A stretch of DNA of 64,000 bases from Pseudomonas cichorii (GTDB lineage Bacteria; Pseudomonadota; Gammaproteobacteria; Pseudomonadales; Pseudomonadaceae). Shown here in pieces: positions 8,789 through 17,655 of the stretch. How positions within the stretch are numbered: position 1 is the stretch's first letter; every line of letters starts with the position of its first letter. The notes under the pieces were generated by a model. The model had not been told where the DNA came from. It was given only the letters and a program-made list of their open reading frames with translations, and searched no databases. The DNA is taken from contig NZ_RBRE01000103.1 of the NCBI RefSeq assembly GCF_003700275.1, forward strand, positions 1 to 64,000. The letters run 5' to 3'. The position numbers and the translations under genes were made by a program.

Positions 8789-8816
8789 ACGGCCGACTTC
8801 GGGGCGGCCGTTTTTC
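8789..8816 (+). terminator. Terminator-like hairpin just upstream of hom
   Basis: ACGGCCG (8789-8795) pairs with CGGCCGT (8805-8811) around a 9-nt loop, followed by TTTTTC. It ends only about 14 nt before the hom GTG at 8830. It may end dsbC transcripts, but any hom promoter upstream would also have to pass it, so attenuation is possible. Confidence 0.65.
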
Positions 8817-8829
8817 GGGGAGTTCATCA

Positions 8830-10134
8830 GTGAAACCGGTCAAAGTAGGCATCTGTGGGCTGGGTACTGTCGGTGGCGGTACCTTTAACGTACTTCAGCG
8901 TAACGCCGAGGAGATTGCCCGCCGTGCCGGGCGTGGAATCGAAGTTGCGCAAATTGCGGTTCGTACAGCTAACCCCAACTGCCAGATTACCGGTACCCCG
9001 ACCACTACCGACGTGTTCGCGGTGGCGGAAAATCCTGAAATCGATATCGTCGTCGAGCTGATCGGTGGCTACACCGTTGCCCGTGAACTGGTGCTCAAGG
9101 CTATCGAGAACGGCAAGCATGTGGTCACCGCCAACAAGGCGCTGATCGCGGTCCACGGCAATGAAATTTTCGCCAAGGCTCGCGAGAAGGGCGTGATCGT
9201 GGCATTCGAGGCCGCTGTTGCCGGTGGTATCCCGGTCATCAAGGCCATCCGTGAAGGTCTGTCGGCAAACCGCATCAACTGGGTCGCCGGGATCATCAAC
9301 GGTACCGGTAACTTCATCCTGACCGAAATGCGCGAGAAAGGCCGTACCTTCCCTGACGTACTGGCTGAAGCCCAGGCGCTGGGTTACGCCGAAGTCGATC
9401 CGACCTTCGACGTCGAAGGCATCGACGCTGCGCACAAGCTGACGATTCTGGCTTCCATCGCATTCGGTATCCCGCTGCAGTTCGACAAGGCCTACACCGA
9501 AGGCATTACCAAGCTGACCACTGCCGATGTGAACTATGCCGAAGCGCTGGGTTATCGCATCAAGCACCTGGGCGTTGCGCGCAGCACCGAGCAGGGTATC
9601 GAGCTGCGTGTTCACCCGACGCTGATCCCGGCCGACCGCCTGATCGCCAACGTCAATGGCGTGATGAACGCGGTCATGGTCAATGGCGATGCATCGGGCT
9701 CGACCCTGTTCTACGGCGCTGGCGCCGGCATGGAGCCAACCGCTTCTTCCGTGGTCGCCGATCTGGTGGACGTGGTACGTGCCATGACCTCCGACCCGGA
9801 GAATCGCGTTCCGCACCTGGCCTTCCAGCCGGACTCGCTGTCCGCTCACCCGATCCTGCCGATCGAAGCGTGCGAAAGTGCCTACTACCTGCGCATCCAG
9901 GCCAAGGACCATCCAGGAGTGCTGGCCCAGGTTGCAAGCATCCTGTCCGAGCGCGGCATCAATATTGAATCGATCATGCAGAAAGAAGTCGAAGAGCAGG
10001 ACGGGCTGGTGCCAATGATTCTGCTGACGCATCGCGTACTCGAGCAGCGCATGAACGATGCAATCACGGCTCTGGAAGCCTTGCAGGATGTAGTGGGCCC
10101 GGTTGTACGGATCCGTGTCGAACATCTGAATTAA
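8830..10134 (+). CDS. hom: Homoserine dehydrogenase
   Basis: 434 residues from a GTG at 8830 with a GGGGAG ribosome site. N-terminal Rossmann fold VGICGLGTVGGGTFNVLQ binds NAD(P)H, and the catalytic domain includes TANKALIAVHG, the GTGNFILTEM segment and YAEVDPTFDVEG. A C-terminal ACT domain starts at YYLRIQAKDHPGVLAQVA and probably mediates threonine feedback. It reduces aspartate semialdehyde to homoserine. It is monofunctional (no kinase domain) and forms a unit with thrC, separated by 105 bp that contain an inverted repeat. Confidence 0.97.
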   Translation: MKPVKVGICGLGTVGGGTFNVLQRNAEEIARRAGRGIEVAQIAVRTANPNCQITGTPTTTDVFAVAENPEIDIVVELIGGYTVARELVLKAIENGKHVVTANKALIAVHGNEIFAKAREKGVIVAFEAAVAGGIPVIKAIREGLSANRINWVAGIINGTGNFILTEMREKGRTFPDVLAEAQALGYAEVDPTFDVEGIDAAHKLTILASIAFGIPLQFDKAYTEGITKLTTADVNYAEALGYRIKHLGVARSTEQGIELRVHPTLIPADRLIANVNGVMNAVMVNGDASGSTLFYGAGAGMEPTASSVVADLVDVVRAMTSDPENRVPHLAFQPDSLSAHPILPIEACESAYYLRIQAKDHPGVLAQVASILSERGINIESIMQKEVEEQDGLVPMILLTHRVLEQRMNDAITALEALQDVVGPVVRIRVEHLN

Positions 10135-10142
10135 TGATAGCG

Positions 10143-10219
10143 GCAAGCTTCAACCGGCAAGCTGCAAGTAGAAGCCCGTGTGCTCTTGCTTGAAGCCTGT
10201 AGCTTGAAACTTGCAGCTC
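10143..10219. repeat. Imperfect inverted repeat between hom and thrC
   Basis: The first half has AAGCTTCAACCGGCAAGCTG and CAAGTAGAAGC. The second half has CTTGAAGCCTGTAGCTTGAA and CTTGCAGCT, its imperfect reverse complement. Words of the type AGCTTCAAGCTGCAAG recur in Pseudomonas intergenic DNA (from memory), so this looks like a small extragenic repeat inside the hom-thrC transcript. Confidence 0.55.
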
Positions 10220-10239
10220 AAACCAAAGGTTTGAAAAAA

Positions 10240-11649
10240 ATGCGCTATATCAGTACCCGCGGCCAGGCGCCGGCGTTGAATTTTGAAGATGTGCTGCTTG
10301 CCGGTCTGGCCAGCGATGGTGGTCTGTACGTCCCGGAAAACCTGCCACGTTTCACGCAGGAAGAAATCGCCTCATGGGCGGGCCTGCCGTATCACGAGCT
10401 GGCTTTCCGGGTGATGCGTCCGTTCGTGGATGGCTGCATCCCGGATGCCGATTTCAAGAAGATCCTGGAAGAAACCTACGGCGTGTTCGCCCACAGTTCG
10501 GTTGCGCCACTGCGCCAGTTGAACGGCAATGAGTGGGTGCTTGAGCTGTTCCATGGCCCGACCCTGGCGTTCAAGGACTTTGCCCTGCAACTGCTCGGTC
10601 GTCTGCTGGACTATGTGCTGGCCAAGCGTGGCGAGCGTGTGGTCATCATCGGTGCGACTTCAGGCGATACCGGCTCTGCCGCGATTGAAGGCTGCCGTCG
10701 TTGCGACAACGTCGATATCTTCATCCTGCACCCCAACAAGCGTGTTTCGGACGTTCAGCGTCGGCAGATGACTACCATCTTCGGCGACAACATCCATAAC
10801 ATCGCCATCGAAGGCAACTTCGACGATTGCCAGGAAATGGTCAAGGCCAGCTTCGCCGATCAGGGCTTCCTGAAAGGTACACGTCTGGTTGCGGTCAACT
10901 CGATCAACTGGGCGCGGATCATGGCCCAGATCGTCTACTACTTCCATGCGGCCCTGCAGTTGGGTGGCCCGGCGCGTTCGGTTTCGTTCTCCGTGCCTAC
11001 CGGTAACTTCGGCGACATCTTCGCCGGTTACCTGGCACGCAACATGGGGCTGCCGGTCAATCAACTGATCGTGGCCACCAACCGTAACGACATCCTGCAC
11101 CGCTTCATGAGCGGCAACCAGTACGTCAAGGAAACCCTGCACGCGACACTGTCGCCTTCGATGGACATCATGGTGTCGTCGAACTTCGAGCGTCTGCTGT
11201 TCGATATGCATGGTCGCAGCGGTGCCGCGATTGCCGGCCTGATGGATACCTTCAAGCAGGGTGGCGGTTTCAGCGTCGATGAAGACCGCTGGACCGAAAC
11301 ACGCAAGCTGTTCGATTCGCTGGCAGTCAGTGACGAGCAGACGTGCGAGACCATCGCCGAGGTGTTCGCCCGAACCGGTGAAGTGCTGGATCCGCACACC
11401 GCTATCGGGGTCAAGGCCGCGCGTGAGTGCCGTCGCAGCCTCGACACGCCGATGGTGATCCTCGGAACGGCCCATCCGGTGAAATTTCCTGACGCCGTTG
11501 AGAAAGCTGGTGTAGGAAAAGCTCTTGAGCTCCCTGCACATTTGTCTGATTTGTTCGAGCGCGACGAACGCTGCACCGTTTTGCCAAATGACCTCAAAGC
11601 CATGCAGGCCTTTGTCAGCCAGCACGGCAATCGTGGTAAAGCGTTATAA
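10240..11649 (+). CDS. thrC: Threonine synthase
   Basis: 469 residues from the ATG at 10240 (MRYISTRGQAPALNFEDV); an upstream in-frame reading runs through the intergenic repeat and is rejected. PLP lysine lies in PTLAFKDFALQLLG; GATSGDTGSAAIEG binds the cofactor phosphate, and SVPTGNFGDIFAGYLA follows. The length fits the long class II form found in gammaproteobacteria. It converts O-phosphohomoserine to threonine. No homoserine kinase gene is nearby, so the step between Hom and ThrC is encoded elsewhere. Confidence 0.97.
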   Translation: MRYISTRGQAPALNFEDVLLAGLASDGGLYVPENLPRFTQEEIASWAGLPYHELAFRVMRPFVDGCIPDADFKKILEETYGVFAHSSVAPLRQLNGNEWVLELFHGPTLAFKDFALQLLGRLLDYVLAKRGERVVIIGATSGDTGSAAIEGCRRCDNVDIFILHPNKRVSDVQRRQMTTIFGDNIHNIAIEGNFDDCQEMVKASFADQGFLKGTRLVAVNSINWARIMAQIVYYFHAALQLGGPARSVSFSVPTGNFGDIFAGYLARNMGLPVNQLIVATNRNDILHRFMSGNQYVKETLHATLSPSMDIMVSSNFERLLFDMHGRSGAAIAGLMDTFKQGGGFSVDEDRWTETRKLFDSLAVSDEQTCETIAEVFARTGEVLDPHTAIGVKAARECRRSLDTPMVILGTAHPVKFPDAVEKAGVGKALELPAHLSDLFERDERCTVLPNDLKAMQAFVSQHGNRGKAL

Positions 11650-11673
11650 CGGAATCGTTGTGTAACAACTTTA

Positions 11674-11703
11674 GGCCCGCCACTTGGCGGGCCTTCTCAT
11701 TTT
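11674..11703 (+). terminator. Rho-independent terminator of hom-thrC
   Basis: GGCCCGCC (11674-11681), ACTT loop, GGCGGGCC (11686-11693), then TTCTCATTTT. It separates thrC from the signalling segment that follows. Confidence 0.85.
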
Positions 11704-11754
11704 CACGTGCCAAACTTTGGAGGTTTTTGAGTTCATACGGATGAGTCAATTGTT

Positions 11755-14700
11755 GTGAAACAGGCAAGTATGCAAGGTGAAGTCAGGAGGACAGGCAACC
11801 TGATCACCGGACGTGCATGGCGCACGATTTTATTCCTGTTGGCGCTGTCTTTCGGTCAGGCCGCAAGTGCCGTACAGAATCTGCAGTTTACGCTGAGTGC
11901 ACCCTTTGTCCTGCTGGACGATTTGCCCCTCGATGCGGCTGAACGCCAGTGGCTGGAGCAGCGCAAGGTGCTGCGGGTCGGAATTGCCAGTGCCGACTAC
12001 GAACCCATCGATATCACCAGCGACCGCAACCGTTATCAGGGCATCAGTGCCGACTACCTGAGCCTGATTGGCGACAAGCTGAACATGCCGATCCAGGTGA
12101 CCGGCTTTTCCAAGCGCGAGCAGGCGATTGCGGCATTGCGCAGTGGCAGCATCGACATGATCACCAGTGCCAACGGTTTCGAGCGCGCCGTGCAGGGGCT
12201 GGCATTTTCCCATGAATACATGCCCGACTCTTCAGTGGTGGTCGGCCGAGGCAGCGATCCGAGCCCGTCGTCGGGACTGACAGGCAAGAAAGTCGTGTTG
12301 CTCGATGGATATGCCGACTCAAGGGTTGTGCATAGCACCTATCCCTACAGCGAAATCATGATCGCGCCCAATCTCTATAGTGCGCTGGAAGCCTTGAGCC
12401 AAGGGGAGGTCGACGCCTTTATCGGCAATGAAGTGATTGTGCGTTCCTATAACGCATTGCGGCCGTATCTGGGCCTGCAGGTCAAGTTCGAGAGTGCATT
12501 GCCGCCAGTGGGTTTCGCCTTTGCCGTGCGTGAGGACGATCAGCGCCTGCTGGGCTTGATCAACCGCGTTCTGAGCAGCCTCGATCCTGCGGTCGGGCGC
12601 GAGGTGCTGGGGCGCTGGACCCAGGGGCTGGGGGCCGATGTGGGCGGGCAGCGCATCACCCTCTCCGGGGCAGAAAGGCTCTGGGTCAGCAAGCACCCTG
12701 GCGTGACGATCTCGACTACCCAGCATCCGCCTTATGTCTACAAGGACAATAACGGCAACTGGGTCGGGCTGAATGTCGATGTGCTGGCGCGTATCTCGCG
12801 CATGACCGGCCTGCAGTTCATCTACAAGGAAGTACCTTCGACCCAGCAGAGCCTCGAAGTACTGAAGGCCGGAGAGGCTGAAATGAATACCACGATGGCC
12901 GAAAATGCCGAGCGCCGGCAGTTTCTGGATTTCACCTATGCATTCGGTGGTAATAGCTGGGTATTCGTCGTGCGCTCGGACAGTTCTTCGCAAGTATCCC
13001 TGAGCAGTCTTTCCGGGCGAATACTGGCCTTGCCTGCAAGGCATGCGCTGGAAGGCGACATCCGGCGCAATTTCCCGGGGATTGAGCTTCGGCTGGTCGC
13101 CACGTACGCCGAGGCGCGCAAACTGGTGGAAAGCGGTGAAGCGCATGCCACGATCCAGAACGAGGCCGGGGCCTATCTGTTTCCGGCCGGTCGCTTGAAA
13201 GTGGCACGCAGTGTCGAAGGCAAGTGGTCCCCCGACCGTTTTTCAGTGATCAAGTCGCAACCCGAACTGCTCAGCATCCTGAACAAGGCCCTTGAAGCGT
13301 TTCCGGTGGCCGAGATGCGCTCCATTCGCATGAAATGGTTGGGTTCGGTACTGCCTCAGCCTTCGCTCTGGAGCCGGATCCCGCAGTGGGTATTCTGGAT
13401 TGTGGTGCTGGCCTTGTTGCTCGGCATGGTATCTCTGGTCTGGAGCAGCCGGCTCAAGGTCCAGATTCACCAGCGGCTCAAGGCAGAAACCCAGCTCAAT
13501 GACCAGTTGGCTTTCAAGCATGCGTTGTTCGATGGCATTCCCAATCCCATTTATGTCCGTGACCTCAAGGGGCGGCTGATCTCCTGCAACCGCAGCTATG
13601 AAGAAAGCTTCGGTATCAGCTTCGAGCAGATGAATGGCCGCCGCCTGATCGATGTCGAGTTGATTCCGCGCTCCGTCGCCGAACAGATGCACGCCGACTA
13701 TCTCAAGCTATTGGAAACCAGGCGGCCGATCTTTGCCGACAGAACCATGGAGTTGTCAGGCAAACAGGTCGATGCCTGGCAATGGACGGTGCCTTTCTTC
13801 GGTGCCGATGGCCAGTTGCAGGGTCTGCTGGGTGGCTGGGTCGATATCACTGAACGCAAGCAGCTGGCAGCTCAGCTTGAAGAAGCGCTGCGGCATGCCG
13901 ATCAGGCCAGCGAGGCCAAGAGCGCGTTTCTGGCCAGCATGAGTCACGAGATTCGTACACCCATGGGTGCCATCATCGGCCTGCTGGAGCTGGAATGTGA
14001 ACAGGCATTGCGGCGCGGCGAAACGCCCTCGCAAAGCATTCAGGTGGCGCATCGATCGGCCAGGGAACTGGTCGCGTTGATTGGCGACAGTCTCGATCTG
14101 GCCCGGATCGAGGCCGGAGGCATGCAACTGTCCTTGTCTGCGACCGCGTTGCATCCGTTTTGCGAGGGGATTGTCCAGCTGTTCTCGGCCCTTGCCGTGC
14201 AAAAAGGCGTGGAGCTGAGACTAGAGTTTGCCAGTCAGGCCCAGGGCGACTATTGGCTTGATCCGCTGCGGTTGCGTCAGGTGTTGCATAACGTGCTGGG
14301 CAACGCCTTGAAGTTCACCCAGCAGGGCTCCGTGGTGCTTACCGTCAGCGTGCTTGAGGAGCACAGCGAGGCGTCGCGTATCCAGATAGTTGTCCAGGAC
14401 AGCGGAGCAGGGATCGATCCTCGCCGTCAGGAACAGATCTTCCAGCCTTTCATCCAGGCCAGTGCCGAAATTGCCGCTCGCTACGGCGGCACCGGGCTTG
14501 GCCTGAGTATCTGCCGTCAGCTTGTGGAACTGATGAACGGGAAAATCAGCCTGTGCAGTGAGCCGGGGCAGGGCACGCAAGTAACTGTCGAACTCACCCT
14601 GACACGTGTAAAGCGCCTGAGCAGCGTGCAGGACGAGCCGAGGATGCAGGACCCGCAGCCAGGCCAGCGCAGTCTGCGTTTGCTGGTAGTGGATGACATG

Positions 14701-15384
14701 TCTGCCAACCGTCTGGTGCTGACCCAGCAATTGGAATTTCTCGGCCATCAGGTGGTGCCCGCCGAAGGCGGCGCGCAGGCGCTGGAGTTATGGCGTGAAG
14801 CGGGGTTCGATGCGGTGATCACCGACTGCAACATGCCCGGAGTCAGCGGTTACGCACTGACCGAAGCGATCCGCAATATCGAGGCGCAGGAACAGCTTCC
14901 ACGCTGTCCGGTCATTGGTTGTACGGCCAATGCGATGAAGGACGAAGGTTCTCGCTGCGAACGTATCGGCATGGACGGCCTGCTGGTCAAACCCTTGTCT
15001 CTGGAGCGTTTGTCGGCGGAGCTGGCAAAGGTCATTCGCGAACAGACATTCGACATCGGCACTTTGCGGCGCATGACCCAGGCCAATGAGCAGCAGATGC
15101 AGCGCCTGCTGGGAGAACTGTGGAAAAACCTGCGCCATGAACGTGAGCTGTTGCAGCCTGCCATCGGTGCCTGTGACTGGAAGGCCTTGAGCGCCTCCCT
15201 GCATCGTTTGAAAGGTGCTGCCTGTCTTGTCGATGCGGTGCCTCTGGCCAAGGCCTGTGCAGCGCTGGACGCCAGCGTGAAGAGCGAGTCCGGGTCGACC
15301 CTGATCGAGCGTTGGCCGGTGCTGGATGCTTCGATTGAAAGCTTGCGGGCGGATATCGAGTTACAACTGGAGCAGGTGCCCTGA
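11755..15384 (+). CDS. BvgS/EvgS-like hybrid histidine kinase with two periplasmic solute-binding domains (RocS/SadS-type)
   Basis: 1209 residues. Signal-anchor or signal peptide (about 20-41) is followed by two SBP_bac_3 (Venus-flytrap) domains at roughly 57-290 and 300-525. Then come a membrane helix (VFWIVVLALLLGMVSLVW, about 545-565), a PAS domain (about 580-700), HisKA with SHEIRTPMGAIIG (His731), a HATPase with DSGAGIDP and GGTGLGLSI, a receiver with ITDCNMPG (Asp1024), and a C-terminal Hpt with LHRLKGAA (His1150). This is the unorthodox His-Asp-His relay of BvgS/EvgS/RocS1. The following REC-EAL gene and NarL-type regulator support a RocS/SadS-like role. The GTG at 11755 has no good ribosome site; ATG at 11770 is an alternative. 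Confidence 0.88.
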   Translation: MKQASMQGEVRRTGNLITGRAWRTILFLLALSFGQAASAVQNLQFTLSAPFVLLDDLPLDAAERQWLEQRKVLRVGIASADYEPIDITSDRNRYQGISADYLSLIGDKLNMPIQVTGFSKREQAIAALRSGSIDMITSANGFERAVQGLAFSHEYMPDSSVVVGRGSDPSPSSGLTGKKVVLLDGYADSRVVHSTYPYSEIMIAPNLYSALEALSQGEVDAFIGNEVIVRSYNALRPYLGLQVKFESALPPVGFAFAVREDDQRLLGLINRVLSSLDPAVGREVLGRWTQGLGADVGGQRITLSGAERLWVSKHPGVTISTTQHPPYVYKDNNGNWVGLNVDVLARISRMTGLQFIYKEVPSTQQSLEVLKAGEAEMNTTMAENAERRQFLDFTYAFGGNSWVFVVRSDSSSQVSLSSLSGRILALPARHALEGDIRRNFPGIELRLVATYAEARKLVESGEAHATIQNEAGAYLFPAGRLKVARSVEGKWSPDRFSVIKSQPELLSILNKALEAFPVAEMRSIRMKWLGSVLPQPSLWSRIPQWVFWIVVLALLLGMVSLVWSSRLKVQIHQRLKAETQLNDQLAFKHALFDGIPNPIYVRDLKGRLISCNRSYEESFGISFEQMNGRRLIDVELIPRSVAEQMHADYLKLLETRRPIFADRTMELSGKQVDAWQWTVPFFGADGQLQGLLGGWVDITERKQLAAQLEEALRHADQASEAKSAFLASMSHEIRTPMGAIIGLLELECEQALRRGETPSQSIQVAHRSARELVALIGDSLDLARIEAGGMQLSLSATALHPFCEGIVQLFSALAVQKGVELRLEFASQAQGDYWLDPLRLRQVLHNVLGNALKFTQQGSVVLTVSVLEEHSEASRIQIVVQDSGAGIDPRRQEQIFQPFIQASAEIAARYGGTGLGLSICRQLVELMNGKISLCSEPGQGTQVTVELTLTRVKRLSSVQDEPRMQDPQPGQRSLRLLVVDDMSANRLVLTQQLEFLGHQVVPAEGGAQALELWREAGFDAVITDCNMPGVSGYALTEAIRNIEAQEQLPRCPVIGCTANAMKDEGSRCERIGMDGLLVKPLSLERLSAELAKVIREQTFDIGTLRRMTQANEQQMQRLLGELWKNLRHERELLQPAIGACDWKALSASLHRLKGAACLVDAVPLAKACAALDASVKSESGSTLIERWPVLDASIESLRADIELQLEQVP

Positions 15385-15466
15385 TTTTAGGACTTGTCTT
15401 ATGGGGCAAAGACACAAGGTTGCCTAGAGTACGGTTACTTTCGCCCCAAGGCCGTGATCTGGAAAT

Positions 15467-16741
15467 ATGACCGTGCGCTCTCTCAAAGTACTGATCCTCG
15501 AAGACAATCCTTTTCAATTGATGGCTCTGCATCAGATGCTCAATGCCAATCAGGTTTTCGACGTGCTGACCGCCGACAGCGTCGAAGTCGCCAGGCAGTC
15601 GTTGCTCAATCGTGGGGGCGTCGATATCGCCATCTGTGACCTGCAGATGGACGGGGCTGATGGCCTGGAGCTGATTCGTCATCTGGCGCAGACGGGCCAG
15701 GCCCGGGCGCTGATCGTACTGAGCAAGGCTTCGCAAACGGTGCTCGATGGCGTGGTGCAATTGGCCCGCAGCCAGGGCCTGGAAGTGCTGGGCTACTTGC
15801 AGAAACCGGCGTCAGCAGCGCTGCTGTGCGATTTACTTGAGGTCTATGAGCCGATCCCTGAACAGCGTTCGTCGAGCTCTCAGCCTTATCCGGTGTTCTG
15901 TGGCGAGCAATTGCTGGTTGTGGCGCCCGGCCAGAATGGTCCTGACCCGCAAGCACTGGCTGAGCAATGGGTCGCCCATTTTCAACCCAAGGTCAGTGTT
16001 GATGGCGATGTCCTGGGTGTCGAGGCACTGGTTCGTTGGCAGCATCCCGTGCATGGATTATTGGCCCCCGGCAGCTTCATGAGCGCAATCGAACATGCCG
16101 GACTGCTGGTGCCATTGACCTGGCGTGTGCTTGAGCAGGCCCTGCAACTGTCCGCCGATGTCCGCGGCTGGCAGGGCGAAGCCTTGCCGGTGGCGGTGAA
16201 TATTGCTCCTCAGGTGCTGGAGCAGACAGATTTCGCTTCGCGAATCATGGCGCTGCTAAACCGCTATGAGTTGCCGGCAAGCGTGTTGACACTCGAAATT
16301 CTAGAACATGACGCCCGGCAACCCAGGGTCTGGCAGCTGGAAGCGCTATTGCGCCTGCGCATGCAGGGCTGCAAGTTGTCCATCGATGATTTCGGGATGG
16401 GCGCCTCGAACATTCAGCGGCTTTTACAGCTGCCGTTCTCTGAGCTGAAGATTCCCACCGAGTTCGTCCGGGGCATGGCGGACGATCCGCGCAAGTCGGC
16501 AGTGGTCGCCGGGGCGATGTTCATGGCGCGGCGCCTGTCGATGGACATCGTGGTGGAAGGGGTGGAAAACATCGATGACTTTCACAGCCTGCTGGTCCTG
16601 GAGACGCCTGCGATTCAGGGGTATTTCGTCTCGCGGCCGCTGTCTGCGACAGATCTGGCGTGCTGGCTCAGGGAACGTAAAAAGTACAATCCTTACCAGC
16701 AAAGAAAGCTCAGGACAGGCCATGCTCCTGCAGGTAAATGA
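15467..16741 (+). CDS. REC-EAL response regulator (RocR/SadR-type), probable or former c-di-GMP phosphodiesterase
   Basis: 424 residues. Receiver domain (1-125) has LEDNPFQ, phosphoacceptor Asp58 in ICDLQMDGADG and Lys in LQKP. The EAL domain (about 165-405) retains E186-A-L, Asn245, E277 and E280 (LEILE), the D307-D308-F-G pair, K328, VVVEGVE (E364) and Gln384. The usual LK(I/F)D motif reads LKIP, with Pro330 replacing the Asp known from RocR-type enzymes to matter for metal binding. It starts 82 bp after the kinase, and its 3' end overlaps the convergent regulator by 32 bp. RocR antagonises RocA signalling in P. aeruginosa; the same role here is inference, and enzymatic activity is uncertain. 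Confidence 0.85.
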   Translation: MTVRSLKVLILEDNPFQLMALHQMLNANQVFDVLTADSVEVARQSLLNRGGVDIAICDLQMDGADGLELIRHLAQTGQARALIVLSKASQTVLDGVVQLARSQGLEVLGYLQKPASAALLCDLLEVYEPIPEQRSSSSQPYPVFCGEQLLVVAPGQNGPDPQALAEQWVAHFQPKVSVDGDVLGVEALVRWQHPVHGLLAPGSFMSAIEHAGLLVPLTWRVLEQALQLSADVRGWQGEALPVAVNIAPQVLEQTDFASRIMALLNRYELPASVLTLEILEHDARQPRVWQLEALLRLRMQGCKLSIDDFGMGASNIQRLLQLPFSELKIPTEFVRGMADDPRKSAVVAGAMFMARRLSMDIVVEGVENIDDFHSLLVLETPAIQGYFVSRPLSATDLACWLRERKKYNPYQQRKLRTGHAPAGK

Positions 16742-17405
16742 AAAACGCGGCTTCGTTGCCCAGGCCGAGCTTGCGCATGGCACTGACTTTTTGCGCACTG
16801 ACGGTCTGTTTGCTGCGGTTCAGTTGCGTGGCGATTTCCCCGACGGCATTGCCGGCGGCCAGCAGACGCACCACTTCCAGCTCTCTGGGGCTCAACTGAT
16901 CGAGTGCTTTGAGCCGGTCGCTCCCATGATCCTCGGCTTCGAGCAGAATCCGCTGCACCGAATCGGCCATGAACACTTTATTGCGACGAATGCTCCGGAT
17001 CGCCGCCGGCAACTCGCCGGCCACGCTGGCCTTGCTCAGCAGCCCTTGTACATTGAGCGAGAGCATCGCCCGGAACAGCCCGGCATTGCTCAGGGTTGTC
17101 ACCACGATAACCGGTAGCCTCGGGAAGTGGCGATGAATGCGTTGTAGCAGGCGCAAGCCATCGTTCTGCCGCTCGGCAGGCATCATGAAGTCCGTGACCA
17201 GCACATCGCAGTCATGGTTTTGCAGTTCCTGCAACAGTTCGTCCGGGCAGCAGGCCTGGGCGACGACATGCGCGGCATGGTCTTGCTCGATCACCACCCG
17301 CAGGCCGATCAGAAAGATCGGATGGTCATCGGCGAGGATGATCCGCAAGGGACGATCAGTGGAAGCGCTCAATGTATTGCTCCATCGAAGGGCAGCTAAC
17401 GTCAT
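16710..17405 (-). CDS. NarL/LuxR-type response regulator (RocA/SadA-like)
   Basis: Up to 231 residues. The receiver has LADDHPIFLIGL and phosphoacceptor Asp in VLVTDFMMP, with Lys in LLSKASVAGE. A C-terminal LuxR helix-turn-helix (LSPRELEVVRLLAAGNAVGEIA, then LNRSKQTVSAQKVSAM) follows. Relatives such as RocA1 begin close to DRPLRIILADDHP, so the first 15-20 residues from the ATG at 17405 may not be translated; no strong ribosome site decides it. It converges on the REC-EAL gene. In Roc/Sad systems this regulator controls fimbrial and biofilm genes; the targets here are unknown. Confidence 0.85.
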   Translation of the reverse strand: MTLAALRWSNTLSASTDRPLRIILADDHPIFLIGLRVVIEQDHAAHVVAQACCPDELLQELQNHDCDVLVTDFMMPAERQNDGLRLLQRIHRHFPRLPVIVVTTLSNAGLFRAMLSLNVQGLLSKASVAGELPAAIRSIRRNKVFMADSVQRILLEAEDHGSDRLKALDQLSPRELEVVRLLAAGNAVGEIATQLNRSKQTVSAQKVSAMRKLGLGNEAAFFIYLQEHGLS

Positions 17406-17655
17406 TGCACATGATGTTGCTGTTTGGGGATCGCCTTGAGCTAGAGCGGGTTTGTAGGATTCTGGATGTTTGTACGGGTGAATATTCCTATAGCTGATGA
17501 GCTGATCTGATCCGCGGTTTTTTCCTTGTCATATTTGGCAGGCATGCTCGGTCATCTGAGCCGTCCAGTCATCCGTGCAGGCAAAAGAACTTTCCGCGCT
17601 TGCCGATGGTCAGTGATAAGCACCTTTGCATTCAAACTGTTGAGTGGTGATCCAG

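Noticed and set aside
8766..8888. 40-codon leader peptide controlling hom
   Set aside because: It has a ribosome site but no run of Thr or Ile codons before the hairpin and overlaps the hom start; kept only as context for the hairpin.
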